From: Salinicoccus roseus
Lineage (GTDB): Bacteria > Bacillota > Bacilli > Staphylococcales > Salinicoccaceae
Direction of reading: 5' to 3'
Length of the DNA: 64,000 bases
Assembly (NCBI RefSeq): GCF_003814515.1
Contig: NZ_RKQJ01000001.1
Location: 992,001 to 1,056,000, forward strand
The stretch's first letter is position 1; each line of letters starts with the position of its first letter. A program made the position numbers and the translations under genes. A model generated the notes under the pieces. It saw only the letters and a program-made list of their open reading frames with translations. It made no database searches and was not told the DNA's origin. Of this stretch, positions 17,345-25,710 are shown piece after piece.

Positions 17345-18481
17345 CTATTTTCCAGATTTGGCCGCATTCATATCGGACATGTCCTCCCTGAGTGTCAAGA
17401 TGTACGCCATGAACATGAACAGCAGCACGATCGGCGAGAAGTAGACGAACATGAACAGGTAGTTGTATTCGAACAGCCCGATGAAGATGTAGGCACCGAA
17501 GTACAGCAGGATGCCGAGCGTGTATTTGGTCGTCGCCAAGAGGCTGATCACCCCAATCACCAGGATGAACAGCACCAGCGGGATGATGCCATAGCGCCCG
17601 AGTGTATCAAAGAAGATGTTGTGGGCGTGGATAAGCTCCGTAAAGTTGAAGTACGCATGCCCTTCCCCGAACCACTGTCTGTTGTGCCACACCGTCGCCC
17701 ACAGTTCATAGCGGTGGGAAGTGAATTCATTCATATTGAATCCCTGCTCGCTGGTACTGTATCCTACGAAGAACCGGTATATCGATCTGCCGAATATGAG
17801 GAAGACGATGGCTAATCCACCGGTGACGATGCCGAGGAACCATTTTCTCTGGGTCTCCATCGTCCTGTACAGGTTGATCCAGGCAAGCTGCAGGAAGGCG
17901 ATGGCCAGATAGGTGAAGATCGCCGTCCTGCTTGTCGTAATGATATTAAGAACCAGAAACGTCGGCAGCATATAGAAGATCATCGCCCGGTTCGTCCTCG
18001 ACATGAGCAGAAGCCCTGCCGTAAATACAAGCACCAGCGTCGCCCCAGATTCGTTGAGCGTATGGTCGATCAGAAGCAGTGACGGCAGGCTTGTGAGTGC
18101 GCCGATGACGAGATACACGACGAGCCGTCCTGGTATGCGGTAGAAAAGGATGGCCATCACCATGAGCAGGATCAGCGCCTCCGTCCAGACGAAGTGGCCG
18201 GCAATGACCATGCTGAGGAACAATGACCCGATATAGAGTCCCCAAAGCGTAAGGAACATTTTTCTGAGCGGGGACAGCGAAATGCGGGCGTTCTTATATA
18301 GAAATACGAGGATTGCCGCAAGCATCAGGATCATGAAAGGATCCTGTGAAGTTATCATCCTCTGGAGGTTCCGGTAGTCGATCATGAAGATGTTGGTCAC
18401 CATGAACAGCAATGTAAACACTGTAGTGAATACGATTGCTTCATATGTGAAATAGGCCCGATTCACATTAATATTTGTCAT
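17345..18481 (-). CDS. O-antigen ligase / polymerase-like membrane protein (Wzy/WaaL type)
   Basis: A 378-aa protein with about ten membrane segments. A long extracytoplasmic loop near residues 225-290 contains the family motif LIHAHNIFFDTLGRYG, whose histidine is the expected catalytic residue in O-antigen ligases and polymerases. In a Gram-positive it would polymerise or transfer undecaprenyl-linked oligosaccharides. It is monocistronic, with its own extended -10 promoter and terminator. Its position next to the WTA cluster does not by itself show which polymer it serves. Confidence 0.75.
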   Translation of the reverse strand: MTNINVNRAYFTYEAIVFTTVFTLLFMVTNIFMIDYRNLQRMITSQDPFMILMLAAILVFLYKNARISLSPLRKMFLTLWGLYIGSLFLSMVIAGHFVWTEALILLMVMAILFYRIPGRLVVYLVIGALTSLPSLLLIDHTLNESGATLVLVFTAGLLLMSRTNRAMIFYMLPTFLVLNIITTSRTAIFTYLAIAFLQLAWINLYRTMETQRKWFLGIVTGGLAIVFLIFGRSIYRFFVGYSTSEQGFNMNEFTSHRYELWATVWHNRQWFGEGHAYFNFTELIHAHNIFFDTLGRYGIIPLVLFILVIGVISLLATTKYTLGILLYFGAYIFIGLFEYNYLFMFVYFSPIVLLFMFMAYILTLREDMSDMNAAKSGK

Positions 18482-18513
18482 GATGGTCTCTCCTCCTCCT
18501 TAGTGATTATGTC

Positions 18514-18522
18514 ATTCTATCA
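18514..18522 (-). promoter_or_regulatory. Extended -10 promoter of the O-antigen-ligase-like gene
   Basis: TGATAGAAT on the minus strand, one mismatch from TGnTATAAT, about 33 nt upstream of the start, which also has a strong AAGGAGGAGGAG site. Confidence 0.45.
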
Positions 18523-18626
18523 CGGCTGATTGAAAAAGTCCGAGGAAAACATACAGAATGATACTTTTGCACTCTTCGTCATTTAAAACTCCCTTTAAAA
18601 TTAGGATTGATGTAAATTTAGAAAGT

Positions 18627-18656
18627 AAAAAGCGATGCATCAGTGAGATGCACCGC
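18627..18656 (-). terminator. Terminator of the OatA-like gene (repeat copy 1)
   Basis: Stem GCG, one mismatch, TGCATC / GATGCA around AGTGA, followed on the minus strand by TTTTTA. Its sequence closely resembles the hairpin at 20884-20913, including flanking bases. Confidence 0.7.
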
Positions 18657-18726
18657 TCCTTTCAGCTTCCCATATCGTATCTCAAGAACTAATATCATTG
18701 GATGCTGATCCGGCATCTGCCGCTCA

Positions 18727-20751
18727 TCATTCCAGACTTTCAAGCTTCTCCATCAGATCCTCCCTGACGATCGGTCCCATGGACTCGGCATAGCTGTTCG
18801 ACATATGGAAGCCATCGAAGTAGACGATCGTATTTCCGATGATTGCCGGACAGCTGCCGTCGGGGCAGAAATACTCGGAGTAGTCATATTCGGTCACATT
18901 GGATGGCTTATCCTCGACCCTGCTCCACTTGCTCGGCTGCGGGACGTATTCATCCGCAGAAACCGTACATTCCTCGTTTTCTATATTTGCAGGATTGGCA
19001 CATAGGCCCATATCGAAGAGTGGTCGCGGATTGTTCCTGATGCCGAATATTTCAATATCATGCGCTTCGAGCTCCCGATAAAGTTCGACCCGCTCAGGCT
19101 CGACTTCCGGATTGGCCGGTGTACCAAGGTCGGTATTCGTGATGATCAGATCGGCATCAAGTTCAATCACTTTCTCCTTGGCCATCTGATTCCAGTCCCG
19201 GCAGTCCGGTGCCATCTCCTCCCCTACACCTTCCCCGTTGAAGCGGCAGCTTATTTTGGTGATGTTGTATATCTTGATGCCCTCCTCTTCTGCAAAGGTG
19301 TTCAAAGTCCCGAGCCAAGGTACGACATGCGATCCGCCCACGAGTATGACTTCATACTTGGGATCTTCCAATTCCCCGTATTCACATACCGGTAGATCAG
19401 TTTGTCCTTCTTCATGATGGCATCCGATTTCGTATGTGTCAGCAACGTCGCCATCAAGGTTGGCAGGGCTCGGCTGCAGCTCGGTATTTCGATCATAGGA
19501 AAGTTCCATACCCTTCTCCACTGCCATCGCTCCCGGGAAGTCCTGGGCTGAGGCCTTTGTACTTTCATTGATATCATTGTTGATGGAACTGCTCCATACA
19601 GTGTTCGCGACCAGCACAGGCACTGCCATCATCAGAAGGGTTGTGGCCACTTTCGGACGGTAGTTCCGTTTTCCTTTTATACCTCTGATCGGCTTTTCGA
19701 TGATGTTAGTCACCATCCAGGACAGTCCCAATGACAGCAGGATGATCAGTATGCCATGGATGACCGGTATTTCTGTCGTCCCCATCACCACATAATAGAA
19801 TGCAACGATCGGCCAGTGCCACAAATATAGTCCGTAGGAGTAGCCGCCGAGTTTCCTCATCGGTTTCGAACCGAGGAACTTCTCCACCCCGAACCGTGTT
19901 GGATTCTCTCCGGCAGCGAGCACCAGTATTGCGGCCACTACAGGCCAGAGGGCGACATACCCAGGGAACCGACCACCCACATCAAGCAGAAGGCCGCAGC
20001 TGATAAGGGCAATCAGGCCCAACCAGCCCACTACGCCGCTCATCCAGAACGGGAGTCTGATCCTAGTGATGAACAGGAACAGGAGGCCGCCAAGTGCAAA
20101 TTCCCAGACCCTCGTGCGCGTATCAAAATATGCCCACGGCTGATTCACTTCAGTCAAGTAGACCGAATAACCGAAAGAGATGAGCGTCAAAGCGGTCAGT
20201 ATGACGAACAGTGTTTTTCTGATTTCTCTCTCCAACCTTTGGCTCGTCCATAAGGCAATCATGATGATGAAGAACCAGATGACGTAGAACTGCCCTTGGA
20301 TGCTCATCGCCCAGAAGTGCTGGACGGGGCTTTTTGTATTCGTCTGATCCAGATAATCCGTATTCGTCATGGCCAGCTGCCAGTTCTCATAATAGAGGAT
20401 CGATGCAAATACTTCTTTGATCGTCTGCGTCCATTGGACTTCAGGCAAAATAAAGTAGCTTGCTATGACGATGCTGAGAAGGACGGTGAAGGCAGCGGGG
20501 AACAATCTTTTTGCAAGTCCCAGGATGAAGTCGAAGAAATTGACGGTACCATCTTTATGCACTTTCGACAGTAGAGACGCTGTAATCAGGAAACCCGATA
20601 CTACAAAAAATACATCCACACCACCCGATACCCGCTGCATCCATATGTGATAGATCGCAACAAGTAGGGCTGCTACAATACGCAAACCTTCAATCTCAGG
20701 CCTGAACCGTTTCTTCTGCAAGTCCAACTCGGAGTTTGATTTCATCATCAT
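18727..20751 (-). CDS. OatA-like O-acetyltransferase (acyltransferase-3 membrane domain plus SGNH domain)
   Basis: A 674-aa two-domain enzyme. Residues about 1-370 have ten or more membrane helices of the acyltransferase-3 family, with the catalytic histidine in AIYHIWMQRVSGG and the FFVVSGFLIT motif. Residues about 400-674 are an external SGNH esterase/transferase domain with block I LVGGSH (Ser nucleophile; the usual GDS aspartate is Gly) and block V FDGFHMSN (Asp-x-x-His). It probably acetylates a wall polymer or peptidoglycan. A shorter homologue of the SGNH half is at 24703. It sits alone between two similar hairpins, with a dyad across its promoter. Confidence 0.85.
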   Translation of the reverse strand: MMMKSNSELDLQKKRFRPEIEGLRIVAALLVAIYHIWMQRVSGGVDVFFVVSGFLITASLLSKVHKDGTVNFFDFILGLAKRLFPAAFTVLLSIVIASYFILPEVQWTQTIKEVFASILYYENWQLAMTNTDYLDQTNTKSPVQHFWAMSIQGQFYVIWFFIIMIALWTSQRLEREIRKTLFVILTALTLISFGYSVYLTEVNQPWAYFDTRTRVWEFALGGLLFLFITRIRLPFWMSGVVGWLGLIALISCGLLLDVGGRFPGYVALWPVVAAILVLAAGENPTRFGVEKFLGSKPMRKLGGYSYGLYLWHWPIVAFYYVVMGTTEIPVIHGILIILLSLGLSWMVTNIIEKPIRGIKGKRNYRPKVATTLLMMAVPVLVANTVWSSSINNDINESTKASAQDFPGAMAVEKGMELSYDRNTELQPSPANLDGDVADTYEIGCHHEEGQTDLPVCEYGELEDPKYEVILVGGSHVVPWLGTLNTFAEEEGIKIYNITKISCRFNGEGVGEEMAPDCRDWNQMAKEKVIELDADLIITNTDLGTPANPEVEPERVELYRELEAHDIEIFGIRNNPRPLFDMGLCANPANIENEECTVSADEYVPQPSKWSRVEDKPSNVTEYDYSEYFCPDGSCPAIIGNTIVYFDGFHMSNSYAESMGPIVREDLMEKLESLE

Positions 20752-20777
20752 AACACCTTCTTTTTATATTCCTGAAG

Positions 20778-20817
20778 ATTTGATGTAATTATACATCAAA
20801 TTTTACTGAAAATTCAA
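20778..20817 (-). promoter_or_regulatory. Promoter of the OatA-like gene with overlapping 24-bp dyad
   Basis: On the minus strand TTGAAT and TATAAT are 18 nt apart. The -10 lies inside a perfect inverted repeat, ATTTGATGTA / TACATCAAAT, with a 4-nt centre (20778-20801). This is the layout of a repressor operator. Confidence 0.5.
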
Positions 20818-20883
20818 TAAATTTTATTACTTTATATTTCTTGTAGATGAAAGGAGTCAGATCAGGCGTTCATATCACATAAT

Positions 20884-20913
20884 AAAAAGCGATGCACCAG
20901 TGAGGTACATCGC
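20884..20913 (-). terminator. Terminator of the GT4 gene at 20918 (repeat copy 2)
   Basis: 10-bp stem with one G-U pair (GCGATGTACC / GGTGCATCGC in the transcript), loop of 5, followed by TTTTTATT on the minus strand. Similar to the hairpin at 18627-18656. Confidence 0.8.
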
Positions 20914-20917
20914 CTTT

Positions 20918-22096
20918 TCAGCTCTCCAGAAACTTCTCGAGTTTCTCTATATTGTTTTCCCACAGGAACTTTTCATCGAGCAGGGTCCGTGAGTTCTCGC
21001 GGTACGAAGCTTCAAGCTGTTCGTTGTCCCTGATCTTTTCGATCGCTTCGATAATCTCCTCGGCGGTGGCCTTCTCCTTCGCGAAACCGACCTTGTATGT
21101 ATTGATCATGCTGTTGGTGTAGCCGCCGAGGTTCGTGACCACCGGGATGCCGCAGCCGATGCCGTCGATGATCTTGCCCGGCAGGACATTCAGGAAGACA
21201 TCGCTCTCCTTGAGCAGTGAGAGCTGGATGCTGTGGTGGCGGATCATGTCGAGACATTCCGACCGGCTCTTCTCTTCATGTGTATGCACATATTTGAAGT
21301 TATGCTTTTTGATGTAGTGGTTGAACTTGTGTGCATTGACCCCGTAGCCGATGACGTTGAAGATGATCTCACGATCCTCAAGCATGTGGGCGACCTCAAT
21401 CAGCTGGTCATAGCTCTGTGCGAAACCGATGTTGCCGGTATAGATCACCTTGAAATCTTCAGGCGGCTGCCTGAAACCGACCTCATTTTCCGTGAAGGCA
21501 TTTGGGATGAAGAGCTGGCTCTTCAGCGGTGCCATTTTGGCAATGTGGGCACGGAACCCCTCATTGTTGATGACGATCCGATCCGCCTTGCGATACATCA
21601 TCTTTTCCATGAACTTGAGTGTGGTATAGAACTTATCAATGTTGATCTTCTCAATATCCCGTACACTGTCCGGCCAGAGATCCCGCACTTCAAGGATCCT
21701 TTTAGTCGATTTCAGCTTCTTCTGGAAGAAGAACGTCGCCCACGGCAGAAAGATGTTCGGGGTCGTCACATACACTGCGTCATATTCATGCTGGTACTTC
21801 CTTATGTAGGTGCGCACCTTGTAGGAAAGCTCCAAGTAGTAGAGCATGCGCGAAGCCATCGTCTTGCCCTGCTTGTCACTGCGCATATTAAGGCGCATTA
21901 TGTCGGTCGAATTGTTGAGCAGAGGTTCATTCCAGTACTTGTCATCCTTGTACATCTTCGCATTCGGATATGTCGGCTTTGTGGTGAGTACTGTAACCTC
22001 ATGGTTCTTCGACAGCTGCGTATATAGGTTCTTGAATCTATTTGCCCCTGAGCCGATCTCAGGATAGAAGTTCTGTGTAATGAGTAGAATTTTCAT
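20918..22096 (-). CDS. GT4-family glycosyltransferase (WbuB-like)
   Basis: A 392-aa retaining GT-B enzyme. The N-terminal LLITQNFYPEIGSGANRF glycine loop and the C-terminal donor site (LPGKIIDGIGCGIPVVTNLGGY) fit the WbuB-like group of GT4. No membrane segment. It is the last gene after the Wzz-like and BY-kinase-like genes (105-bp gap) and may add a sugar to the polymer they regulate. Donor and acceptor are unknown. This gene is GC-rich like the WTA cluster, unlike the AT-rich region that follows. Confidence 0.85.
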   Translation of the reverse strand: MKILLITQNFYPEIGSGANRFKNLYTQLSKNHEVTVLTTKPTYPNAKMYKDDKYWNEPLLNNSTDIMRLNMRSDKQGKTMASRMLYYLELSYKVRTYIRKYQHEYDAVYVTTPNIFLPWATFFFQKKLKSTKRILEVRDLWPDSVRDIEKINIDKFYTTLKFMEKMMYRKADRIVINNEGFRAHIAKMAPLKSQLFIPNAFTENEVGFRQPPEDFKVIYTGNIGFAQSYDQLIEVAHMLEDREIIFNVIGYGVNAHKFNHYIKKHNFKYVHTHEEKSRSECLDMIRHHSIQLSLLKESDVFLNVLPGKIIDGIGCGIPVVTNLGGYTNSMINTYKVGFAKEKATAEEIIEAIEKIRDNEQLEASYRENSRTLLDEKFLWENNIEKLEKFLES

Positions 22097-22201
22097 CGGG
22101 TCACCTTTGGATAGTTAGATTTACGCATGCCACTAAAATTGTAACATACCGCGATTGTATAATTAACCTTCAAATCCTATTGATCATTCCGCCCCATATA
22201 A

Positions 22202-22837
22202 TCAATTACGTCTGATAAGTCCAAGACTATGGACATTATAGTATTTGAGCTCATTTAGATACCCCCTAAGTTTCCTGTAATCGCTGGTTTTATCCTTTGA
22301 AATGGTTACAGCCCCTTCTGCGAGACCAAATATATGGCCATACTTATCCGAAAAAGCATACTCCGGACCAACAATGAAGATACAATCAAAATAATTTGAA
22401 AGAGGAAGAAGTCGCTCTCCCACCCCACTACCATTCAAAATGCTTGCCGCCTTCGCTTCCTCTACATCCTCGATGCCGATGTAGTCGATTAAATCAAAGC
22501 CGGTACCGTCAATCGCCTCGCTCAAGTAGCCAGAGGACTGCAGTGTTGAAAGTAGTCTCGGCTCTTCTTTAACATCCAAGTAATCCTTGAAATATTTCAG
22601 AGACAATGGATCCAAGTTGATAAGAAGGACTTTTTGCTTCATTCGAGATATGATGTACGCGATATGCAGCACTGCAGAAGCTACCCCTTCTCCATCGTTT
22701 ATTGAACTGAACAAAAGCGTCTGAATTTTATTCCGCTCCAATGAACGGGCCAGTGATTGCGCGGTTTCATGAAGTTTTGAAATGATTTCTTCATCTAAAA
22801 CGCTCTGTCCGTTGTTGAAACTCATTTTCTTTGACAC
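22202..22837 (-). CDS. BY-kinase-like protein with degenerate P-loop (CapB paralogue)
   Basis: A 211-aa relative of CapB-type tyrosine kinases, recognised by overall layout and by its neighbour. Strand-loop positions are kept (TLLFSSINDGEGVASA, KVLLINLDP, FDCIFIVGP), but the Walker A lysine and Ser/Thr are missing (NDGEGVAS instead of PGxGKST), the A' aspartates are reduced, and there is no C-terminal tyrosine cluster. It probably cannot hydrolyse ATP and may be a structural partner. It starts with GTG after AGGAGG. It follows the Wzz-like gene by 10 bp. Confidence 0.7.
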   Translation of the reverse strand: MSKKMSFNNGQSVLDEEIISKLHETAQSLARSLERNKIQTLLFSSINDGEGVASAVLHIAYIISRMKQKVLLINLDPLSLKYFKDYLDVKEEPRLLSTLQSSGYLSEAIDGTGFDLIDYIGIEDVEEAKAASILNGSGVGERLLPLSNYFDCIFIVGPEYAFSDKYGHIFGLAEGAVTISKDKTSDYRKLRGYLNELKYYNVHSLGLIRRN

Positions 22838-22847
22838 TGTACCCCTC

Positions 22848-23351
22848 CTAGAATCTACCCAAGGTCTTTTCGCCCAAATAACGCTTTACATCTTCATCAG
22901 TCATTATCCTGCGATTAAGTGCAGCGTAAACAATGCCTACAAACAATCCTGCAATAATGGAAATAAGTATTATGAGTGCGCGAAGCTGTTCCCTATCATT
23001 TTCTGATTCAAGAACTTTTCCCGAAGTATAGATAATCACCCTCTCCTCCATAATGGTCTCGAAGCGCGAAGTTGCTGTTGCCGCAGTTTCCGGACGCTGG
23101 CCTAGAACTTCAAGCACAACTTGTTCTTCTCTTCGGTTGATTGCTAAATAACCGGGAGGGATATCCATACTCTCAGTCAATCCAGTCTCCATTTCTTCAA
23201 GTGTTGAGTCTGAAATCTCATTTCTCAGCGTATAGAAGGCCTCGTAATCATATGTATCAGGAAGCATAAAGGCCGCTGCCAAAGTCCCGATGCACCCGGC
23301 AAGAAGAGTGAATATGGATATTGTAGTAAGATTCCTTTTCATAAAGTACAT
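22848..23351 (-). CDS. Wzz-like membrane protein, short
   Basis: A 167-aa protein with two hydrophobic segments (TISIFTLLAGCIGTLAAAFML near the N-terminus and ALIILISIIAGLFVGIVYAAL near residue 127) bracketing an external region, then a short cytoplasmic tail (NRRIMTDEDVKRYLGEKTLG). The tail pattern TDEDVxxxLGxxxLG is that of CapA/Wzz co-polymerases that touch the BY-kinase. It is much shorter externally than CapA (229 aa). With the degenerate kinase next to it, it looks like a second, altered CapAB pair. Confidence 0.7.
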   Translation of the reverse strand: MYFMKRNLTTISIFTLLAGCIGTLAAAFMLPDTYDYEAFYTLRNEISDSTLEEMETGLTESMDIPPGYLAINRREEQVVLEVLGQRPETAATATSRFETIMEERVIIYTSGKVLESENDREQLRALIILISIIAGLFVGIVYAALNRRIMTDEDVKRYLGEKTLGRF

Positions 23352-23492
23352 TTTGTATCCTCTCTTCCCTCTTTATGTATGCCATGCCGAATGCTACAGT
23401 CTCATAAGCCCCGACATAATCTTTTAGCGTTATATATAACAGTTTGAAAAAAATATATATGTATTGCCCTTCCCTTAGAACGCACAGTATTA

Positions 23493-23501
23493 TGTTAGAA
23501 T
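23493..23501 (+). promoter_or_regulatory. Putative extended -10 promoter of the GT4 gene at 23550
   Basis: TGTTAGAAT, one mismatch from TGnTATAAT, about 49 nt upstream of the start. Confidence 0.4.
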
Positions 23502-23549
23502 GGGCACAAACAGTATTCTACTTCGAGTAGTATGGAAAGGGGAACTGTA

Positions 23550-24674
23550 ATGAAGCTTTTGTATATTCTTTATTTTAAAGCACCAATGGGTGGACTTCAT
23601 GAGAATGTCTATTCTTCTGCCCTATTCATGAAGAAAAAGAAATGTGATGTATATGTAGTTCTGAAACCGGGTCTTTTGCAACAGCGGCTTGAGGCAAAAG
23701 GGATTCGGACCATTTCCACCGATTTTTCGGATACGGATGCTACAGTCTCCAAAATTGAAGCAGTTGCTATAGATTTTGACCTGGTTCATTTCCACCCTGG
23801 CCCTTCCAAAACCTCTGCCCTTAAGTATGGTCGGAAACATAATATTCCTATGGTCGAAACCTTCCATGGTATGTGGCATGATCATCTTAATAAGTATATC
23901 CGGCACCTATCTGCTGTTGTGACCGTCTCTGAAGGCATCCGGAATAACCTTCAGAGCAGAATAAAGAATTACCATGAAAAGTATACCGTGCTCCCAAATG
24001 GATATGATCCTAAACTGTTCAGGAAGCCGCGTCTCTACAAACATGGTCAAGAAGAATTGACAATTGGACTCATCACACGTCTGGATCATGATAAACAGTT
24101 CATACTGGATATATACCTGCTCGCAGCAGCACATATCCGTAATAAGGACGCTGTGAAAATCAATTTCCATGTTATTGGCGAGGGAGCCTACAGGGAGGAT
24201 TTCCTTCAGCTTCTCCACAAAATATTGGAAGGTAGTCCCCATACTATCGTTTATAAAGGTTGGTTGACTGACAGAGAACTGGCACGTGCCTATATGGAAA
24301 GTGATATCGTAATGGCACCTGGCAGGTCGGCAATTGAAGGCATGGTTTCAGGAAAACCTGTCATCGCTGTTGGAAGCAAGAAATATATCGGCCTCATCCA
24401 TCACAATAATTGGCAGGAAGGTCTTTACAGAAACTTCGGTGGCTTTGGAAATAAGTTTAATGACTATGTCCTAGGCAGTGTAGAAGCCGACTTGGACCTG
24501 CTTTTGGATGCTCCAAAGAACATCCGGACAATTGGTGAATTCTCCCATGAAATTGCCAAACGGTATTTCAATGCTGATGAGATTAATGGCAGACTTTATG
24601 GCCTCTACAAAAGCCTGGTCCAGAGCAAGCATGTTTCAAATCAAATTGGCAGTTCTCCAAGATTGAATGAATGA
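23550..24674 (+). CDS. GT4-family glycosyltransferase
   Basis: A 374-aa GT-B enzyme. The start KLLYILYFKAPMGGLHENVYS has the glycine acceptor loop; TIGLITRLDHDKQF and VMAPGRSAIEGMVSGKPVIAVG supply the donor site with the E-x7-E type region (SAIEGMVSGK). I start at MKLLYIL because AAAGGGG precedes it; the ATG six codons earlier has none. It is one of few plus-strand genes in the AT-rich region and has its own promoter. Function in envelope polymer synthesis is inferred. Confidence 0.8.
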   Translation: MKLLYILYFKAPMGGLHENVYSSALFMKKKKCDVYVVLKPGLLQQRLEAKGIRTISTDFSDTDATVSKIEAVAIDFDLVHFHPGPSKTSALKYGRKHNIPMVETFHGMWHDHLNKYIRHLSAVVTVSEGIRNNLQSRIKNYHEKYTVLPNGYDPKLFRKPRLYKHGQEELTIGLITRLDHDKQFILDIYLLAAAHIRNKDAVKINFHVIGEGAYREDFLQLLHKILEGSPHTIVYKGWLTDRELARAYMESDIVMAPGRSAIEGMVSGKPVIAVGSKKYIGLIHHNNWQEGLYRNFGGFGNKFNDYVLGSVEADLDLLLDAPKNIRTIGEFSHEIAKRYFNADEINGRLYGLYKSLVQSKHVSNQIGSSPRLNE

Positions 24675-24702
24675 AAAACTTATTCTCTAGAGTACACCCG
24701 GG

Positions 24703-25614
24703 TTATGCCCCAGATTCAAGAAGTTCAATGACATCCCTTCTTAAGATGGGACCAAATGTCGCGCTGAAAGTACTGGTCATATGGCTCCTGTCGATGAACC
24801 CCACTACATTTCCCAAAACTGGCTGGCAGACATCATCCTTACAGATGTAGTCCGTATAATCGACATAATGAACATTGGCTGGAGGATCCTCCAGCCGGGA
24901 CCATGCGGATACTTCCGGGTACTGATCCTTTTTATCTGTGTTGCATTCATCAGTGTTCAGACCGTATACTTCGAGACAGGCCGCCACTTCATCCTCAAAA
25001 TAGGGCGTATCTCTCAATGCAAGCACTTGCACGTCATGAATGGCAAACCTTTCGAATTGTTTGATGTACCCGTCTGGAACTGTCTCAGGGTTATGTATTG
25101 TATCGGCTAATGTAACTACAAGATCCGGCTTCTTGTCCATCACTTCCTTCACCACATCCCTATTCCATTGTCTGCAGTCTTCTGCTTGGCCTTCAGACAA
25201 TGAAAAATTGCACCCACTCTTTGTGGCACTCAATATCCTCACATCTTCCTCATCTGCAAAAGACTCGAGCGCCGGAAGCCAATGTGCTGATTTTGAACTC
25301 CCTATCAGAGCCACCGTATGCTTATAATCTGATATTTCCCCATATTCGCAGACATTGACTTCAGAGTCACCAGGCTTAACGTGACAGCCGTCTTCATATA
25401 CTATAGGTCTGTCGTCCTCGATATCGTCCAAAGCGGGAATCGGCTTTTGCTTCTCAACTTCCGGTGCGCCCTTGGCATTGATCATCGCTCCTGGGTATTT
25501 TTCATCAACCATCCCGTACGTCGTAACGCTTTCCCCTGCACCAAAAATAGATAACACAAGTACTACTGCCACCATAATAATCGCCAATATACTTAAAACA
25601 GTAAAATGCTTCAT
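24703..25614 (-). CDS. Membrane-anchored SGNH-domain protein (homologue of the OatA-like external domain)
   Basis: A 303-aa protein with one N-terminal membrane segment (FTVLSILAIIMVAVVLVLSIF) and an external SGNH domain clearly related to residues 400-674 of the OatA-like protein: shared blocks include PGAM, VCEYGE, DCRQWN, WSRLEDPP and SHM. Block I reads LIGSSKSAHW (Ser kept, neighbouring His replaced by Lys) and block V IDRSHMTS keeps Asp-x-x-His. It lacks the acyltransferase-3 domain, so it may work with a separate acyl-transporting partner or as an esterase. Start chosen at MKHFTV after GGAGGG. Confidence 0.75.
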   Translation of the reverse strand: MKHFTVLSILAIIMVAVVLVLSIFGAGESVTTYGMVDEKYPGAMINAKGAPEVEKQKPIPALDDIEDDRPIVYEDGCHVKPGDSEVNVCEYGEISDYKHTVALIGSSKSAHWLPALESFADEEDVRILSATKSGCNFSLSEGQAEDCRQWNRDVVKEVMDKKPDLVVTLADTIHNPETVPDGYIKQFERFAIHDVQVLALRDTPYFEDEVAACLEVYGLNTDECNTDKKDQYPEVSAWSRLEDPPANVHYVDYTDYICKDDVCQPVLGNVVGFIDRSHMTSTFSATFGPILRRDVIELLESGA

Positions 25615-25710
25615 TCTACCCTCCATTTCCATCAGACGATACACTTAAGGATGATATTTATATTTTATAGTACGAAAGAGGGTTCAATATATAAAAGAAA
25701 CCTGCTACTG

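Noticed and set aside
24675-24702. Terminator between the convergent genes at 23550 and 24703
   Set aside because: The 28-nt gap contains no stable stem followed by a T-run.
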